64,000 nt of DNA from Fistularia commersonii. Its lineage: Eukaryota > Chordata > Actinopteri > Syngnathiformes > Fistulariidae. The notes below the pieces were generated by a model. That model worked only from the letters and a program-made list of their open reading frames with translations, had not been told where the DNA came from and did no database searches. Location of the stretch: positions 434,001 to 498,000 of the forward strand of contig JBBMNZ010000064.1 in NCBI GenBank assembly GCA_037954325.1. Reading direction: 5' to 3'. Below are positions 9,654-24,150 of the stretch, in pieces (positions within the stretch are counted from its first letter, which is position 1; the number at the start of each line of letters is the position of its first letter). A program made the position numbers and the translations under genes.

Positions 9654-12600
9654 TCACCGAGTTGAGACGTTTCTGATTAGGAGTGGAAATAACTAATGAA
9701 TTTCATCAAGCTGGTTTCTGCTGTTGAAATATGTTGTTTAGGACATGATTCTGCACAATATATGTCAAATTCGTGTGATCCCATTACAGGTTGAAAGGAT
9801 ATAGCCATTCGTTCAAAACGTGCTTATGAGACTGAGTTGAAGAGTTTTTCATTAGGAGTGCAAATAGCTAATGAATTTAATCAAGCTGGTTCCTGCTGTT
9901 GAAATATGTTGTTTATGACATAATTCTGCACAATATATGTCAAATTAAGTGTAATCCCTTCACAAGTTCAAAACATATAGCCATTCGTTCAAAAAGTACT
10001 TATCTCACCGAGTTGAAGCGTTTTTGATTAGGAGTGGAAATAACTTTTGAATTTCATCACGCTGGTTTCTGCTGTTGAAATATGTTGTTTAGGACATGAT
10101 TCTGCACAATATATGTCAAATTCAGTGTAATCCCTTCATAGGTTCAAAAGATATCGCCATTCGTTCAAAAAGTACTTATCTCACCGAGTTGAAGCGTTTT
10201 TGATTAGGAGTGGAAATAACTAATGAATTTCTACAAGCTGGTTTCTGCTGTTGAAATATGTTGTTTAGGACATGATTCTGCACAATATATGTCAAATTCA
10301 GTGTAATCCCTTCACAAGTTCAAAAGATATAGCCATTTGTTCAAAAAGAACTTATTTCACCGAGTTGAGGCGTTTTTGATTCGGAGTGGAAATAACCAAT
10401 GAATTTCATCAAGCTGGTTTCTGCTGTTGAAATATGTTGTTTAGAACATGTTTCTGCACAATATATGTCAAATTCAGTGTAATCCCTTCATAGGTTCAAA
10501 AAATATCGCCAGTCATTCCAAAAGAACTTATCTCACCGAGTTGAGGCGTTTTTGATTCGGAGTGGAAATAACCAATGAATTTCATCAAGCTGGTTTCTGC
10601 TGTTGAAATATGTTGTGTAGGACATGATTCTGAAAACACATGTCAAATTCAGTGTAATCCAGCGATAAGATCAAAAGATATAGCCATTCGTGCAAAAAGT
10701 GCTTATCTCACCGAGTTGAAGGAATTTTGATTAGGAGTGGCAATAACTAATGAATTTCATCAAGTAGATTTCTACTGTTGAAATATGTTGTTCAGGACAT
10801 GATTCTGCACAATATATTTAAAATTAAGTGTAATCCCTTCACAAGTTCAAAAGATATAGCCATTCGTTCAAAAATTGCTTATCTCACCGAGTTGAAGTAT
10901 TTTTGATTAGGAGTGGAAATAACTAATGAATTTCATCAAGCTGGTTTCTGCTGTTGAAATATGTTGTTTAGGATATGATTCTGCAAAATATATGTCAAAG
11001 TCAGTGTGATCCCATTACAGGTTCAAAGGATATAGCCATTCGTTCAAAAAGGACTTATCTCACCGAGTTGAGGCGTTTGTGATTAGGAGTGGAAATAACT
11101 AATGAATTTCATCAAGCTGGTTTCTGCTGTTGAAATATGTTTTTTAGGACATGATTCTGCACAATATATGTCAAATTCAGTGTAATCCCTTCATAGTTTC
11201 AAAAGACATCGCCAGTCATTCCATAAGAACTTATGTCACCGAGTTGAGGCGTTTTTGATTCTGAGTGGAAATAACCAATGAATTTCATCAAGCTGGTTTC
11301 TGCTGTTGAAATATGTTGTTTAGGATATGATTTTGAACAATATATGTCAAATTTAGTGTAATCCCTTCATAGGTTCAAAAGAAATCGCCAGTCATTCCAA
11401 AAGAACTTATGTCACCGAGATGAGGCGTTTTTGATTCTGAGTGGAAATAACCAATGAATTTCATCAAGCTGGTTTCTGCTGTTGAAATATGTTGTTTAGG
11501 ATATGATTTTGAACAATATATGTCAAATTTAGTGTAATCACATCACAGGTTCAAAAGATATAGCCATTCGTTCAAAAACTGCTTATCTTATCGGGTTGAA
11601 GCGTTTTTGATTAGGAGTGGAAATAACTGATGGATTTCGTTAAGCTGGTTTCTGCTGTTGAAATATGTTGTTAAGGACATGATTCTGCAAAACACATGTC
11701 AAATTAAGTGTAATCCAGCGATAAGATAAAAAGATATAGCCATTCGTGAAAAAAGTGCTTATCTCACCGAGTTGAGACGTTTCTGATTAGGAGTGGAAAT
11801 AACTAATGAATTTCATCAAGCTGGTTCCCGCTGTTGAAATATGCTGTTTAGAACAAGATTCTGCACAAAATATGTCAAATTCAGTATAATCCAGTGACAA
11901 GTTCAAAAGATATAGCCATTCGATCAAAAAGTGCTTATCTCACCGAGTTGAAGCATTTTTGATTCGGAGTGAAATAACTAATGAATTTCATCAAGCTGGT
12001 TTCTGCTGTTGAAATATGTTGTTTAGGACAAGATTCTGCACAATATATGTCAACTTCAGTGAAATCCCATCACAGGTTCAAAAAATATAGCCATTCGTTC
12101 AAAAATTGCTTATCTCACCAAGTTGAAGAGTTTTTGATTAGTATTGGAAATAACTTTTGAATTTCATGAAGCTGGTTTCTGCTCTTGAAATTTGTTGTTT
12201 AGGACATGATTCTGGACAATATATTTCAAATTCAGTGTAATCCCTTCACAAGTTCAAAAGATATCGCCATTCGTTCAAAAAGTACTTATCTCACCGAGTT
12301 GAAGCGTTTTTGATTAGGAGTGGAAATAACTTTTGAATTTCATCAAGCTGGTGTCTGCTGTTGAAATATGTTCTTTAGGACATGATTCTGCACACTATAT
12401 GTCAAATTCAGTGAAATCCCATCACAGGTTCAAAAGATATAGCCATTCGTTCAAAAATTGCTTATCTCACCAAGTTGAAGAGTTTTTGATTAGGAGCGGA
12501 AATAACTATTGAATTTCATCAAGCTGGTTTCTGCTGTTGAAATATGTTGTTAAGGACATGATTCTGCACAATATACGTCAAATTCTTGTGAGCCCATTAC

Positions 12601-12859
12601 AGGTTGAAAGGATATAGCCATCCGTTCAAAACGTGCTTATGAGACCGAGTTGAAGTGTTTTTGAATAGGAGTGGAAATAACTAATGGATATTATCAAGCT
12701 GGTTTCTGCTGTTGAAATATGTTGTTTATGACATAATTCTGCACAATATATGTCAAATTAAGTGTAATCCCTTCACAAGTTCAAAAGATATAGCCATTCG
12801 TTCAAAAAGTACTTATCTCACCGAGTTGAAGCGTTTTTGATTAGGAGTGGAAAAAACTT

Positions 12860-13035
12860 TTGATTTTCATCAAGCTGGTTTCTGCTGTTGAAATATGTTG
12901 TTTAGGACATGATTCTGCAGGAAATATTTCAAATTCAGTGTAATCCAGCAACAAGATCAAAGGATATAGCCAATCTTGCAAATAATGCTTATCTCACCGA
13001 GTTGAAGCGTTTTTGTTTAAGGAGTGGAAATAACT
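12860..13035 (+). repeat. Rare monomer subtype with GCAAATAATGC
   Basis: A diverged monomer with ATATTTCAAATTCAGTG, GATCAAAGGATATAGCC and CTTGCAAATAATGC. I see it only three times: around 12,981, 48,490 and 61,664. Each copy is followed by the GGTTACTGCTG / TTTTTTGGGATATGATTC / CATTAAAGG monomer, so the two move as a pair. Boundaries are approximate. Confidence 0.8.
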
Positions 13036-16000
13036 AATGAATTTCATCAAGCTGGTTACTGCTGTTGAAATATGTTTTTTGGGATATGATTCTACACAAT
13101 ATATGTCAAATTCAGTGTGATCCCATTAAAGGTTCAAAGGATATAGCCATTCTTTCAAAAAGGACTTATGTCACCGAGTTGAAGCGTTTTTGATTAGGAG
13201 TGGAAATAACAAATGAATTTCATCAAGCTGGTTTCTGCTGTTGAAATATGTTGTTTATGACATAATTCTGCACAATATATGTCAAATTAAGTGTAATCCC
13301 TTCACAAGTTCAAAAGATATAGCCATTCGTTCAAAAAGTACTTATATCACCGAGTTGAAGCGTTTTTGATTAGGAGTGGAAATAACTTTTGAATTTCGTC
13401 ACGCTGGTTTCTGCTGTTGAAATATGTTGTTTAGGACATGATTCTGCACAATTTTTGTCAAATTCAGTGTAATCCCTTCATAGGTTCAAAAGATATCGCC
13501 AATCGTTCAAAAAGTACTTATCTCACCGAGTTGATGCGTTTGTGGATTCGGAGTGGAAATAATCAATGAATTTCATCAAGCTGGTTTCTGCTGTTGAAAT
13601 ATGTTTTTAAGGATATGATTCTGCACAATATAGGTCAAATTTAGTGTAATCACATCACAGGTTCAAAAGACATAGCCATTCGTTCAAAAACTGCTTATCT
13701 TATCGGGTTGAAGCGTTTTTGATTGAGAGTTGAAATAACTAATGGATTTAATCAAGCTGGTTTCTGCTGTTGAAATATGTTGTTTAGGACATGATTCTGC
13801 AAAACACATGTCAAATTAAGTGTAATCCAGGGATAAGATCAAAAGATATAGCCATTCGTGAAAAAAAGTGCTTATCTCACCGAGTTGAGACGTGTCTGAT
13901 TAGGAGTGGAAATAACTAATGAATTTCATCAAGCTGGTTCCCGCTGTTGAAATATGTTGTTTAGAACAAGATTCTGCACAAAATATGTCAAATTCAGTAT
14001 AATCCAGTGACAAGTTCAAAAGATATAGCCATTCGATCAAAAAGTGCTTATCTCACCGAGTTGAAGCATTTATGATTTGGAGTGGAAATAACTAATGAAT
14101 TTCATCAAGCTGGTTTCTGCTGTTGAAAATGTTGTTTAGGACAAGATTCTGCACAATATATGTCAACTTCAGTGAAATCCCATCACAGGTTCAAAAAATA
14201 TAGCCATTCGTTCAAAAATTGCTTATCTCACCAAGTTGAAGAGTTTTTGATTAGTATTGGAAATAACTTTTGAATTTCATCACGCTGGTTTCTGCTCTTG
14301 AAATTTGTGTTTTAGGACATGATTCTGTTCAATATATTTCAAATTCAGTGTAATCCCTTCACAAGTTCAAAAGATATCGCCATTCGTTCAAAAAGTGCTT
14401 ATCTCACCGAGTTGAAGCGTTTTTGATTAGGAGTGGAAATAACTTTTGAATTTCATCAAGCTGGTTTCTGCTGTTGAAATATGTTCTTTAGGACATGATT
14501 CTGCACACTATATGTCAAATTCAGTGAAATCCCATCACAGGTTCAAAAGATATAGCCATTCGTTCAAAAATTGCTTATCTCACCATGTTGAAGAGTTTTT
14601 GATTAGGAGCGGAAATAACTATTGAATTTCATCAAGCTGGTTTCTGCTTTTGAAATATGTTGTTTAGGACATGATTCTGCACAATATACGTCAAATTCTT
14701 GTGAGCCCATTACAGGTTGAAAGGATATAGCCATCCGTTCAAAACGTGCTTATGAGACCAGGTTGAAGCGTTTTTGATTAGGAGTGGAAATAACTTTTGA
14801 ATTTCATCACGCTGGTTTCTGCTGTTGAAATATGTTGTTTAGGACATGATTCTGCACAATATATGTCAAATTCAGTGTAATCCCTTCATAGGTTCAAAAG
14901 ATATCGCCAGTCGTTCAAAAAGTACTTATCTCACCGAGTTGATGCGTTTTTGGATTCGGAGTGGAAATAATCAATGAATTTCATCAAGCTGGTTTCTGCT
15001 GTTGAAATATGTTTTTTAGGATATGATTCTGCACAATATATGTCAAATTTAGTGTAATCACATTACAGGTTCAAAACACATAGCCATTCGTTCAAAAACT
15101 GCTTATCTTATCGGGTTTAAGCGTTTTTGATTGAGAGTGGAAATAACTAATGGATTTAATCAAGCTGGTTTCTGCTGTTGAAATATGTGGTTTAGGACAT
15201 GATTTTGCAGAACACATGTCAAATTCAGTGTAATCCAGCGACAAGTTCAAAAGATATAGCCATTCGTTCAAAAAGTGCTTATCTCACCGAGTTGAAGCAT
15301 TTTTGATTAGGAGTAGAAATAGCTAATGAATTTCATCAAGCTGGTTTCTGCTGCTGAAATATGTTGTTTAGGATATGATTCTGCACAATATATGTCAAAG
15401 TCAGTGTGATCCCATTACAGGTTCAAAGGATATAGCCATTCGTTCAAAAAGGACTTATCTCACCGAGTTGAAGCGTTTTTGATTAGGAGTGGAAATAACT
15501 AATGAATTTCATCAAGCTGGTTTCTGCTGTTGAAATATGTTGTTTAGGACATGATTCTGCACAATATATGTCAAATTAAGTGTAATCCCTTCACAAGTTC
15601 AAAAGACATAGCCATTCGTTCAAAAACTGCTTATCTTATCGGGTTGAAGCGTTTTTGATTGAGAGTGGAAATAACTAATGGATTTAATCAAGCTGGTTTC
15701 TGCTGTTGAAATATGTTGTTTGGGACATGATTCTGCAGAACACATGTCAAATTCAGTGTAATCCAGCGACAAGATCAAAAGATATAGCCATTCGTGCAAA
15801 AAGTGCTTATCTCACCGAGTTGAAGCGTTTTTGATTAGGAGTGGAAATAACTTTTGAATTTCATCAAGCTGGTTTCTGCTGTTGAAATATGTTGTTTAGA
15901 ACATGTTTTTGCACAATATATGTCAAATTCAGTGTAATCCCTTCATAGGTTCAAAAGATATCGCCAGTCGTTCCAAAAGAACTTATCTCACCGAGTTGAA

Positions 16001-16868
16001 GCGTTTTTGATTAGGAGTGGAAATAACTAATGAATTTCTACAAGCTGGTTTCTGCTGTTGAAATATGTTGTTTAGGACATGATTCTGCACAATATATGTC
16101 AAATTCAGTGTAATCCCTTCACAAGTTCAAAAGATATAGCCATTTGTTCAAAAAGTACTTATCTCACCGAGTTGAAGCGTTTTTGATTAGGAGTGGATAT
16201 AACTAATGAATTTCATCAAGCTGGTTTCTGCTGTTGAAATATGTTGTTTAGAAAATGTTTCTTTCACAATATATGTCAAATTCAGTGTAATCCCTTCATA
16301 GGTTCAAAAGATATCGCCAGTCGTTCCAAAAGAACTTATCTCACCGAGTTGAGGCGTTTTTGATTCGGAGTGGAAATAACCAATGAATTTCATCAAGCTG
16401 GTTTCTGCTGTTGAAATATGTTTTTTAGGATATGATTCTGCACAATATATGTCAAATTTAGTGTAATCACATCACAGGTTCAAAATATATAGCCATTCGT
16501 TCAAAAACTGCTTATCTTATCGGGTTGAAGGGTTTTTGATTAGGAGTGGAAATAACTGATGGATTTCGTCAAGCTGGTTTCTGCTGTTGAAATATGTTGT
16601 TTAGGACATGATTCTGCAAAACACATGTCAAATTAAGTGTAATCCAGCGATAAGATCAAAAGATATAGCCATTCGTTCAAAAATAGCTTATCTCACCAAG
16701 TTGAAGAGTTTTTGATTAGTATTGGAAATAACTAATGAATTTCATCAAGCTGCTTTCTGCTGTTGAAATTTGTTGTTTAGGACATGATTCTGCACAATAT
16801 ATGTCAAATTTAGTGAAATCCCATTACAGGTTCAAAGGATATAGCCATTCGTCCAAAAAGTACTTATG

Positions 16869-17032
16869 TCACCAAGTTGAAGAGTTTTTGATTAGTATTG
16901 GAAATAACCAATGAATTACGTCAAGCTGGTTTCTGCTGTTGAAATATGTTGTTAGGTCAAGATTCTGCACAATATATGTCATATCCATCAAAAGTCCAAA
17001 AGATATAGCCATTCGTTCAAAAAGTGCTTAAC
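16869..17032 (+). repeat. Short 164-bp monomer, copy 2
   Basis: Same deletion as the copy at 9490, with landmarks at 16869 and 17033. It is preceded by the CGTCCAAAAAGTACTTATG monomer and followed by the GAGACGTTTCTG subtype. Copies 3, 5 and 6 share both neighbours. Confidence 0.93.
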
Positions 17033-18439
17033 TCACCGAGTTGAGACGTTTCTGATTAGGAGTGGAAATAACTAATGAATTTAATCAAGCTGGTTTCTGC
17101 TGTTGAAATATGTTGTTTAGGACATGATTCTGCACAATATATGTCAAATTCGTGTGAGCCCAATACAGGTTGAAAGGATATAGCCATTCGTTCAAAACGT
17201 GCTTATGAGACTGAGTTGAAGAGTTTTTCATTAGGAGTGCAAATAGCTAATGAATTTCATCAAGCTGGTTCCTGCTGTTGAAATATGTTGTTTAGGACAT
17301 GATTCTGCACAAAATATGTCAAATTCAGTATAATCCAGCGACAAGTTCAAAAGATATTGCCATTCGATCAAAAAGTGCTTATCTCACCGAGTTGAAGCGT
17401 TTTTGATTAGGAGTGGAAATAACTAATGAATTTCTACAAGCTGGTTTCTGCTGTTGAAATATGTTGTTTAGGACATGATTCTGCACAATATATGTCAAAT
17501 TCAGTGTAATCCAGCGATAAGATCAAAAGATATAGCCATTCGTGAAAAAAGTGCTTATCTCACCGAGTTGAAGCGTTTTTGATTCGGAGTGGAAATAACT
17601 AATGAATTTCATCAAGCTGGTTTCTGCTGCTGAAATATGTTGTTTAGGATATGATTCTGCACAATATATGTCAAAGTCAGTGTAATCCCATTACAGGTTC
17701 AAAGGATATAGCCATTCGTTCAAAAAGGACTTATCTCACCGAGTTGAAGCGCTTTTGATTAGGAGTGGAAATAACTAATGAATATCATCAAGCTGGTTTC
17801 TGCTGTTGAAATATGTTTTTTAAGATATGATTCTGCACAATATATGTCAAATTTAGTGTAATCACATCACATGTTCAAAAGATATAGCCATTCGTTCAAA
17901 AACTGCTTATCTTATCGGGTTGAAGCGTTTTTGATTAGGAGTGGAAATAACTGATGGATTTCGTAAAGCTGGTTTCTGCTGTTGAAATATGTTGTTTAGG
18001 ACATGATTCTGTAAAACACATGTCAAATTCAGTGTAATCCAGCGATAAGATCAAAAGATATAGCCATTCGTGAAAAAAGTGCTTATCCTACCGAGTTGAA
18101 GCGTTTTTGATTCGGAGTGGAAATAACTAATGAATTTCATCAAGCTGGTTTCTGCTGTTGAAATATTTTTTTTAGGACAAGATTCTGCACAAAATATGTC
18201 CAATTCATTATAATCCAGTGACAAGTTCAAAAGATATAGCCATTCGATCAAAAAGTGCTTATCTCACCGAGTTGAAGCATTTTTGATTCGGAGTGGAAAT
18301 AACTAATGAATTTCATCAAGCTGGTTTCTGCTGTTGAAATATGTTTTTAAGAAAATGATTCTGCACAATATATGTCAAATTTAGTGTAATCACATTACAG
18401 GTTCAAAAGACATAGCCATTCGTTCAAAAACTGCTTATC

Positions 18440-19143
18440 TTATCGGGTTGAAGCGTTTTTGATTGAGAGTGGAAATAACTAATGGATTTAATCAAGCTGG
18501 TTTCTGCTGTTGAAATATGTTGTTTAGGACATGATTCTGCAGAACACATGTCAAATTCAGTGTAATCCAGCGACAAGATCAAAAGATATAGCCATTCGTG
18601 CAAAAAGTGCTTATCTCACCGAGTTTAAGCAATTTTGATTAGGAGTGGCAATAACTAATGAATTTCATCAAGTATATTTCTACTGTTGAAATATGTTGTT
18701 TAGGACAGGATTCTGCACAATATATGTCAAATTCAGTGTAATCCCTTCACAAGTTCAAAAGATATAGCCATTCGTTCAAAAAGTGCTTATCTCACCGAGT
18801 TGAAGCATTTTTGATTAGGAGTGGAAATAACTAATGAATTTCAACAAGCTGGTTTCTGCTGCTGAAATATGTTGTTTAGGATATGATTCTGCACAATATA
18901 TGTCAAAGTCAGTGTGATCCCATTACAGATTCAAAGGATATAGCCATTTGTTCAAAAAGGACTTATCTCACCGAGTTGAAGCGTTTTTGATTAGGAGTGG
19001 AAATAACTAATGAATTTCATCAAGGTGGTTTCTGCTGCTGAAATATGTTGTTTAGGATATGATTCTGCACAATATATGTCAATCTCAGTGTAATCCCTTC
19101 ACAAGTTCAAAAGACATAGCCATTCGTTCAAAAACTGCTTATC
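18440..19143 (+). repeat. Four-monomer unit, 704 bp (copy)
   Basis: Landmark to landmark is exactly 704 bp, with the same four subtypes in order. The dyad monomer reads AGTATATTTCTACT near 18671, one base from the perfect form. The closing landmark is CTTATCTTATCGTG instead of CGGG. Confidence 0.84.
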
Positions 19144-20689
19144 TTATCGTGTTGAAGCGTTTTTGATTGAGAGTGGAAATAACTGATGGCTTTCGTAAAG
19201 CTGGTTTCTGCTGTTGAAATATGTTGTTTGGGACATGATTCTGCAAAAAACATGTCAAATTCAGTGTAATCCAGCGATAAGATCAAAAGATATAGCCATT
19301 CGTGAAAAAAGTGCTTATCTCACCGAGTTGAAGAGTTTTTGATTCGGAGTGGAAATAACCTATGAATTTCATCAAGCTGGTTTCTGCTGTTGAAATATGT
19401 TTTTTAGGACAAGATTCTGCACAATATATGTCAAATTCAGTTAAATCCATCACAGGTTCAAAAAATATAGCCATTCGTTCAAAAATTGCTTATCTCACCA
19501 AGTTGAAGAGTTTTTGATTAGTATTGGAAGTAACTAATGAATTTCATCAAGCTGGTTTCTGCTGTTGAAATTTGTTGTTTAGGACATGATTCTGGACAAT
19601 ATATGTCAAAATCAGTGTAATCCCTTCACAGGTTCAAAAGATATAGCCATTCGTTCAAAAACTGCTTATCTTATCGGGTTGAAGCGTTTTTGATTGAGAG
19701 TGGAAATAACTTATGGATTTCGTAAAGCTGGTTTCTGCTGTTGAAATATGTTGTTTAGGACATGATTCTGTAAAAAACATGTCAAATTCAGTGTAATCCA
19801 GCGATAAGATCAAAAGATATAGCCATTCGTGAAAAAAATACTTATCTCACCGGGTTGAAGCGTTTTTGATTAGGAGTGGAAATAACTTTTGAATTTCATC
19901 TAGCTGGTTTCTGCTGTTGAAATATGTTGTTTAGGATATGATTCTGCACAATATATGTCAAAGTCAGTGTGATCCCATTACAGGTTCAAAGGATATAGCC
20001 ATTCGTTCAAAAAGGACTTATCTCACCGAGTTGAGGCGTTTGTGATTAGGAGTGGAAATAACTAATGAATTTCATCAAGCTGGTTTCTGCTGTTGAAATA
20101 TGTTGTTTAGGACATGATTCTGCACAATATATGTCAAATTCAGTGTAATCCCTTCATAGGTTCAAAAGAAATCGCCAGTCATTCCAAAAGAACTTATGTC
20201 ACCGAGTTGAGGCGTTTTTGATTCTGAGTGGAAATAACCAATGAATTTCATCAAACTGGTTTATGCTGTTGAAATATGTTGTTTAGGATATGATTTTGAA
20301 CAATATATGTCAAATTTAGTGTAATCACATCACAGGTTCAAAAGATATAGCCATTCGTTCAAAAAGTGCTTATCTCACCGAGTTGAAGCGTTTTTGATTA
20401 GGAGTGGAAATAACTTTTGAATTTCATCAAGCTGGTTTCTGCTGTTGAAATATGTTGTTTAGAACATGATTCTGCACAATATATGTCCAATTCAGTGTAA
20501 TCCCTTCATAGGTTCAAAAGAAATCGCCAGTCATTCCAAAAGAACTTATGTCACCGAGTTGAGGCGTTTTTGATTCTGAGTGGAAATAACCAATGAATTT
20601 CATCAAGCTGGTTTCTGCTGTTGAAATATGTTGTTTAGGACATGATTCTGCATAATATATGTCAAATTCAGTGTAATCCCTTCATAGGT

Positions 20690-23600
20690 TCAAAAGAAAT
20701 CGCCAGTCATTCCAAAAGAACTTATGTCACCGAGTTGAGGCGTTTTTGATTCTGAGTGGAAATAACCAATGAATTTCATCAAGCTGGTTTCTGCTGTTGA
20801 AATATGTTGTTTAGGATATGATTTTGAACAATATATGTCAAATTTAGTGTAATCACATCACAGGTTCAAAAGATATAGCCATTCGTTCAAAAATTGCTTA
20901 TCTTATCGGGTTGAAGCGTTTTTGATTAGGAGTGGAAATAACTGATGGATTTCGTTAAGCTGGTTTCTGCTGTTGAAATATGTTGTTAAGGACTTGATTC
21001 TGCAAAACACATGTCAAATTAAGTGTAATCCAGCGATAAGATCAAAAGATATAGCCATTCGTGAAAAAAGTGCTTATCTCACCGAGTTGAGACGTTTCTG
21101 ATTAGGAGTGGAAATAACTAATGAATTTCATCAAGCTGGTTCCCGCTGTTGAAATATGCTGTTTAGAACAAGATTCTGCACAAAACATGTCCAATTCAGT
21201 ATAATCCAGTGACAAGTTCAAAAGATATAGCCATTCGATCAAAAAGTGCTTATCTCACCGAGTTGAAGCATTTTTGATTCGGAGTGGAAATAACTAATGA
21301 ATTTCATCAAGCTGGTTTCTGCTGTTGAAATATGTTGTTTAGGACAAGATTCTGCACAATATATGTCAACTTCAGTGAAATCCCATCACAGGTTCAAAAA
21401 ATATAGCCATTCGTTCAAAAATTGCTTATCTCACCAAGTTGAAGAGTTTTTGATTAGTATTGGAAATAACTTTTGAATTTCATCACGCTGGTTTCTGCTC
21501 GTGAAATTTGTTGTTTAGGACATGATTCTGCACACTATATGTCAAATTCAGTGAAATCCCATCACAGGTTCAAAAGATATAGCCATTCGTTCAAAAATTG
21601 CTTATCTTACCAAGTTGAAGAGTTTTTGATTAGGAGCGGAAATAACTATTGAATTTCATCAAGCTGGTTTCTGCTGTTGAAATATGTTGTTTAGGACATG
21701 ATTCTGCACAATATACGTCAAATTCTTGTGAGCCCATTACAGGTTGAAAGGATATAGCCATCCGTTCAAAACGTGCTTATGAGACCGAGTTAAAGCGTTT
21801 TTGATTAGGAGTGGAAATAACTAATGGATATTATCAAGCTGGTTTCTGCTGTTGAAATATGTTGTTTATGACATAATTCTGCACAATATATGTCAAATTA
21901 AGTGTAATCCCTTCACAAGTTCAAAAGATATAGCCATTCGTTCAAAAAGTACTTATCTCACCGAGTTGAAGCGTTTTTGATTAGGAGTGGAATTAACTTT
22001 TGAATTTCATCACGCTGGTTTCTGCTGTTGAAATATGTTGTTTAGGACATGATTCTGCACAATATATGTCAAATTCAGTGTAATCCCTTCATAGGTTCAA
22101 AAGATATCGCCAGTCGTTCAAAAAGTACTTATCTCACCGAGTTGATGCGTTTTTGGATTCGGAGTGGAAATAATCAATGAATTTCATCAAGCTGGTTTCT
22201 GCTGTTGAAATATGTTTTTTAGGATATGATTCTGCACAATATATGTCAAATTTAGTGTAATCACATTACAGGTTCAAAAGACATAGCCATTCGTTCAAAA
22301 ACTGCTTATCTTATCGGGTTGAAGCGTTTTTGATTGAGAGTGGAAATAACTAATGGATTTAATCAAGCTGGTTTCTGCTGTTGAAATATGTTGTTTAGGA
22401 CATGATTCTGCAGAACACATGTCAAATTCAGTGTAATCCAGCGACAAGTTCAAAAGATATAGCCATTCGTGCAAAAAGTGCTTATCTCACCGAGTTGAAG
22501 CAATTTTGATTAGGAGTGGCAATAACTAATGAATTTCATCAAGTAGATTTCTACTGTGGAAATATGTTGTTTAGGACAGGATTCTGCACAATATATGTCA
22601 AATTCAGTGTAATCCCTTCACAAGTTCAAAAGATATAGCCATTCGTTCAAAAAGTGCTTATCTCACCGAGTTGAAGCATTTTTGATTAGGAGTGGAAATA
22701 ACTAATGAATTTCATCAAGCTGGTTTCTGCTGCTGAAATATGTTGTTTAGGATATGATTCTGCACAATATATGTCAAATTCAGTGTAATCCCTTCACAAG
22801 TTCAAAAGACATAGCCATTCGTTCAAAAACTGCTTATCTTATCGGGTTGAAGGGTTTTTGATTGAGAGTGGAAATAACTGATGGATTTCGTAAAGCTGGT
22901 TTCTGCTGTTGAAATATGTTGTTTAGGACATGATTCTGCAAAACACATGTCAAATTCAGTGTAATCCAGCGATAAGATCAAAAGATATACCCATTCGTGA
23001 AAAAAGTGCTTATCTCACCGAGTTGAAGCGTTTTTGATTCGGAGTGGAAATAACTAATGAATTTCATCAAGCTGGTTTCTGCTGTTGAAATATGTTTTTT
23101 AGGACAAGATTCAGCACAATATATGTCAAATTCAGTTAAATCCATCACAGGTTCAAAAAATATAGCCATTCGTTCAAAAATTGCTTATCTCACCAAGTTG
23201 AAGAGTTTTTGATTAGTATTGGAAATAAATAATGAATTTCATCAAGCTGGTTTCTGCGGTTGAAATTTGTTGTTTAGGACATGATTCTGGACAATATATG
23301 TCAAATTCAGTGTAATCCCTTCACAGGTTCAAAAGATATAGCCATTCGTTCAAAAAGTACTTATCTCACCGAGTTGAAGCGTTTTTGATTAGGAGTGGAA
23401 ATAACTTTTGAATTTCATCTAGCTGGTTTCTGCTGTTGAAATATGTTGTTTAGGATATGATTCTGCACAATATATGTCAAAGTCAGTGTGATCCCATTAC
23501 AGGTTCAAAGGATATAGCCATTCGTTCAAAAAGGACTTATCTCACCGAGTTGAGGCGTTTGTGATTAGGAGTGGAAATAACTAATGAATTTCATCAAGCT

Positions 23601-24150
23601 GGTTTCTGCTTTTGAAATATGTTGTTTAGGACATGATTCTGCACAATATATGTCAAATTAAGTGTAATCCCTTCATAGGTTCAAAAGAAATCGCCAGTCA
23701 TTCCAAAAGAACTTATGTCACCGAGTTGAGGCGTTTTTGATTCTGAGTGGAAATAACCAATGAATTTCATCAAACTGGTTTATGCTGTTGAAATATGTTG
23801 TTTAGGATATGATTTTGAACAATATATGTCAAATTTAGTGTAATCACATCACAGGTTCAAAAGATATAGCCATTCGTTCAAAAAGTGCTTATCTCACTGA
23901 GTTGAAGCGTTTTTGATTAGGAGTGGAAATAACTTTTGAATTTCATCAAGCTGGTTTCTGCTGTTGAAATATGTTGTTTAGAACATGATTCTGCACAATA
24001 TATGTCCAATTCAGTGTAATCCCTTCATAGGTTCAAAAGAAATCGCCAGTCATTCCAAAAGAACTTATGTCACCGAGTTGAGGCGTTTTTGATTCTGAGT
24101 GGAAATAATCAATGAATTTCATCAAGCTGGTTTCTGCTGTTGATATATGT
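20690..24150 (+). repeat. Segmental copy A (~19-20 monomers)
   Basis: This segment pairs with 25,089-28,190. From about 20,690 to 21,690 the offset is 4,399 bp (TGCTCGTGAAATTTG at about 21,497 recurs at about 25,896). From about 22,040 to 24,150 it is 4,048 bp (23 x 176: tracer monomer 22134 to 26182, CATCTAGCTGG 23,415 to 27,463). The change of offset is explained by two monomers present here near 21,690-22,040 and absent from the other copy. Confidence 0.82.

Larger units (their letters stand above)
8885..14760 (+). repeat. Heterogeneous satellite segment
   Basis: The array continues with no clean higher-order period over this stretch. Subtypes seen include the monomers reading GATTAGTATTGGAAATAAC, the GAGAC(C/T)GAG subtype with AGGTTGAAAGGATATAGCC, the CTTATCTTATCGGG subtype, the GAGACGTTTCTGATTAGG subtype with TTCCCGCTG, and the first 164-bp monomer. 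Pieces between about 10,900 and 12,500 are arranged like those at 20,000-21,650, 49,250-50,400 and 50,470-51,660, showing shared ancestry. No gene or insertion was found. Confidence 0.85.
14761..20689 (+). repeat. Mixed satellite segment
   Basis: The array is unbroken, with subtypes in an order partly shared with the first 9 kb (14,771-15,300 resembles 1-530) and with 44-46 kb (16,380-17,400). It contains the second 164-bp monomer (16869-17032) and one 704-bp four-monomer unit (18440-19143). The distance between the CTTATCTTATCGGG landmarks at 15108 and 15636 is 528 bp. This is a three-monomer version lacking the AGTAGATTTCTACT monomer that the 704-bp form contains. Confidence 0.85.
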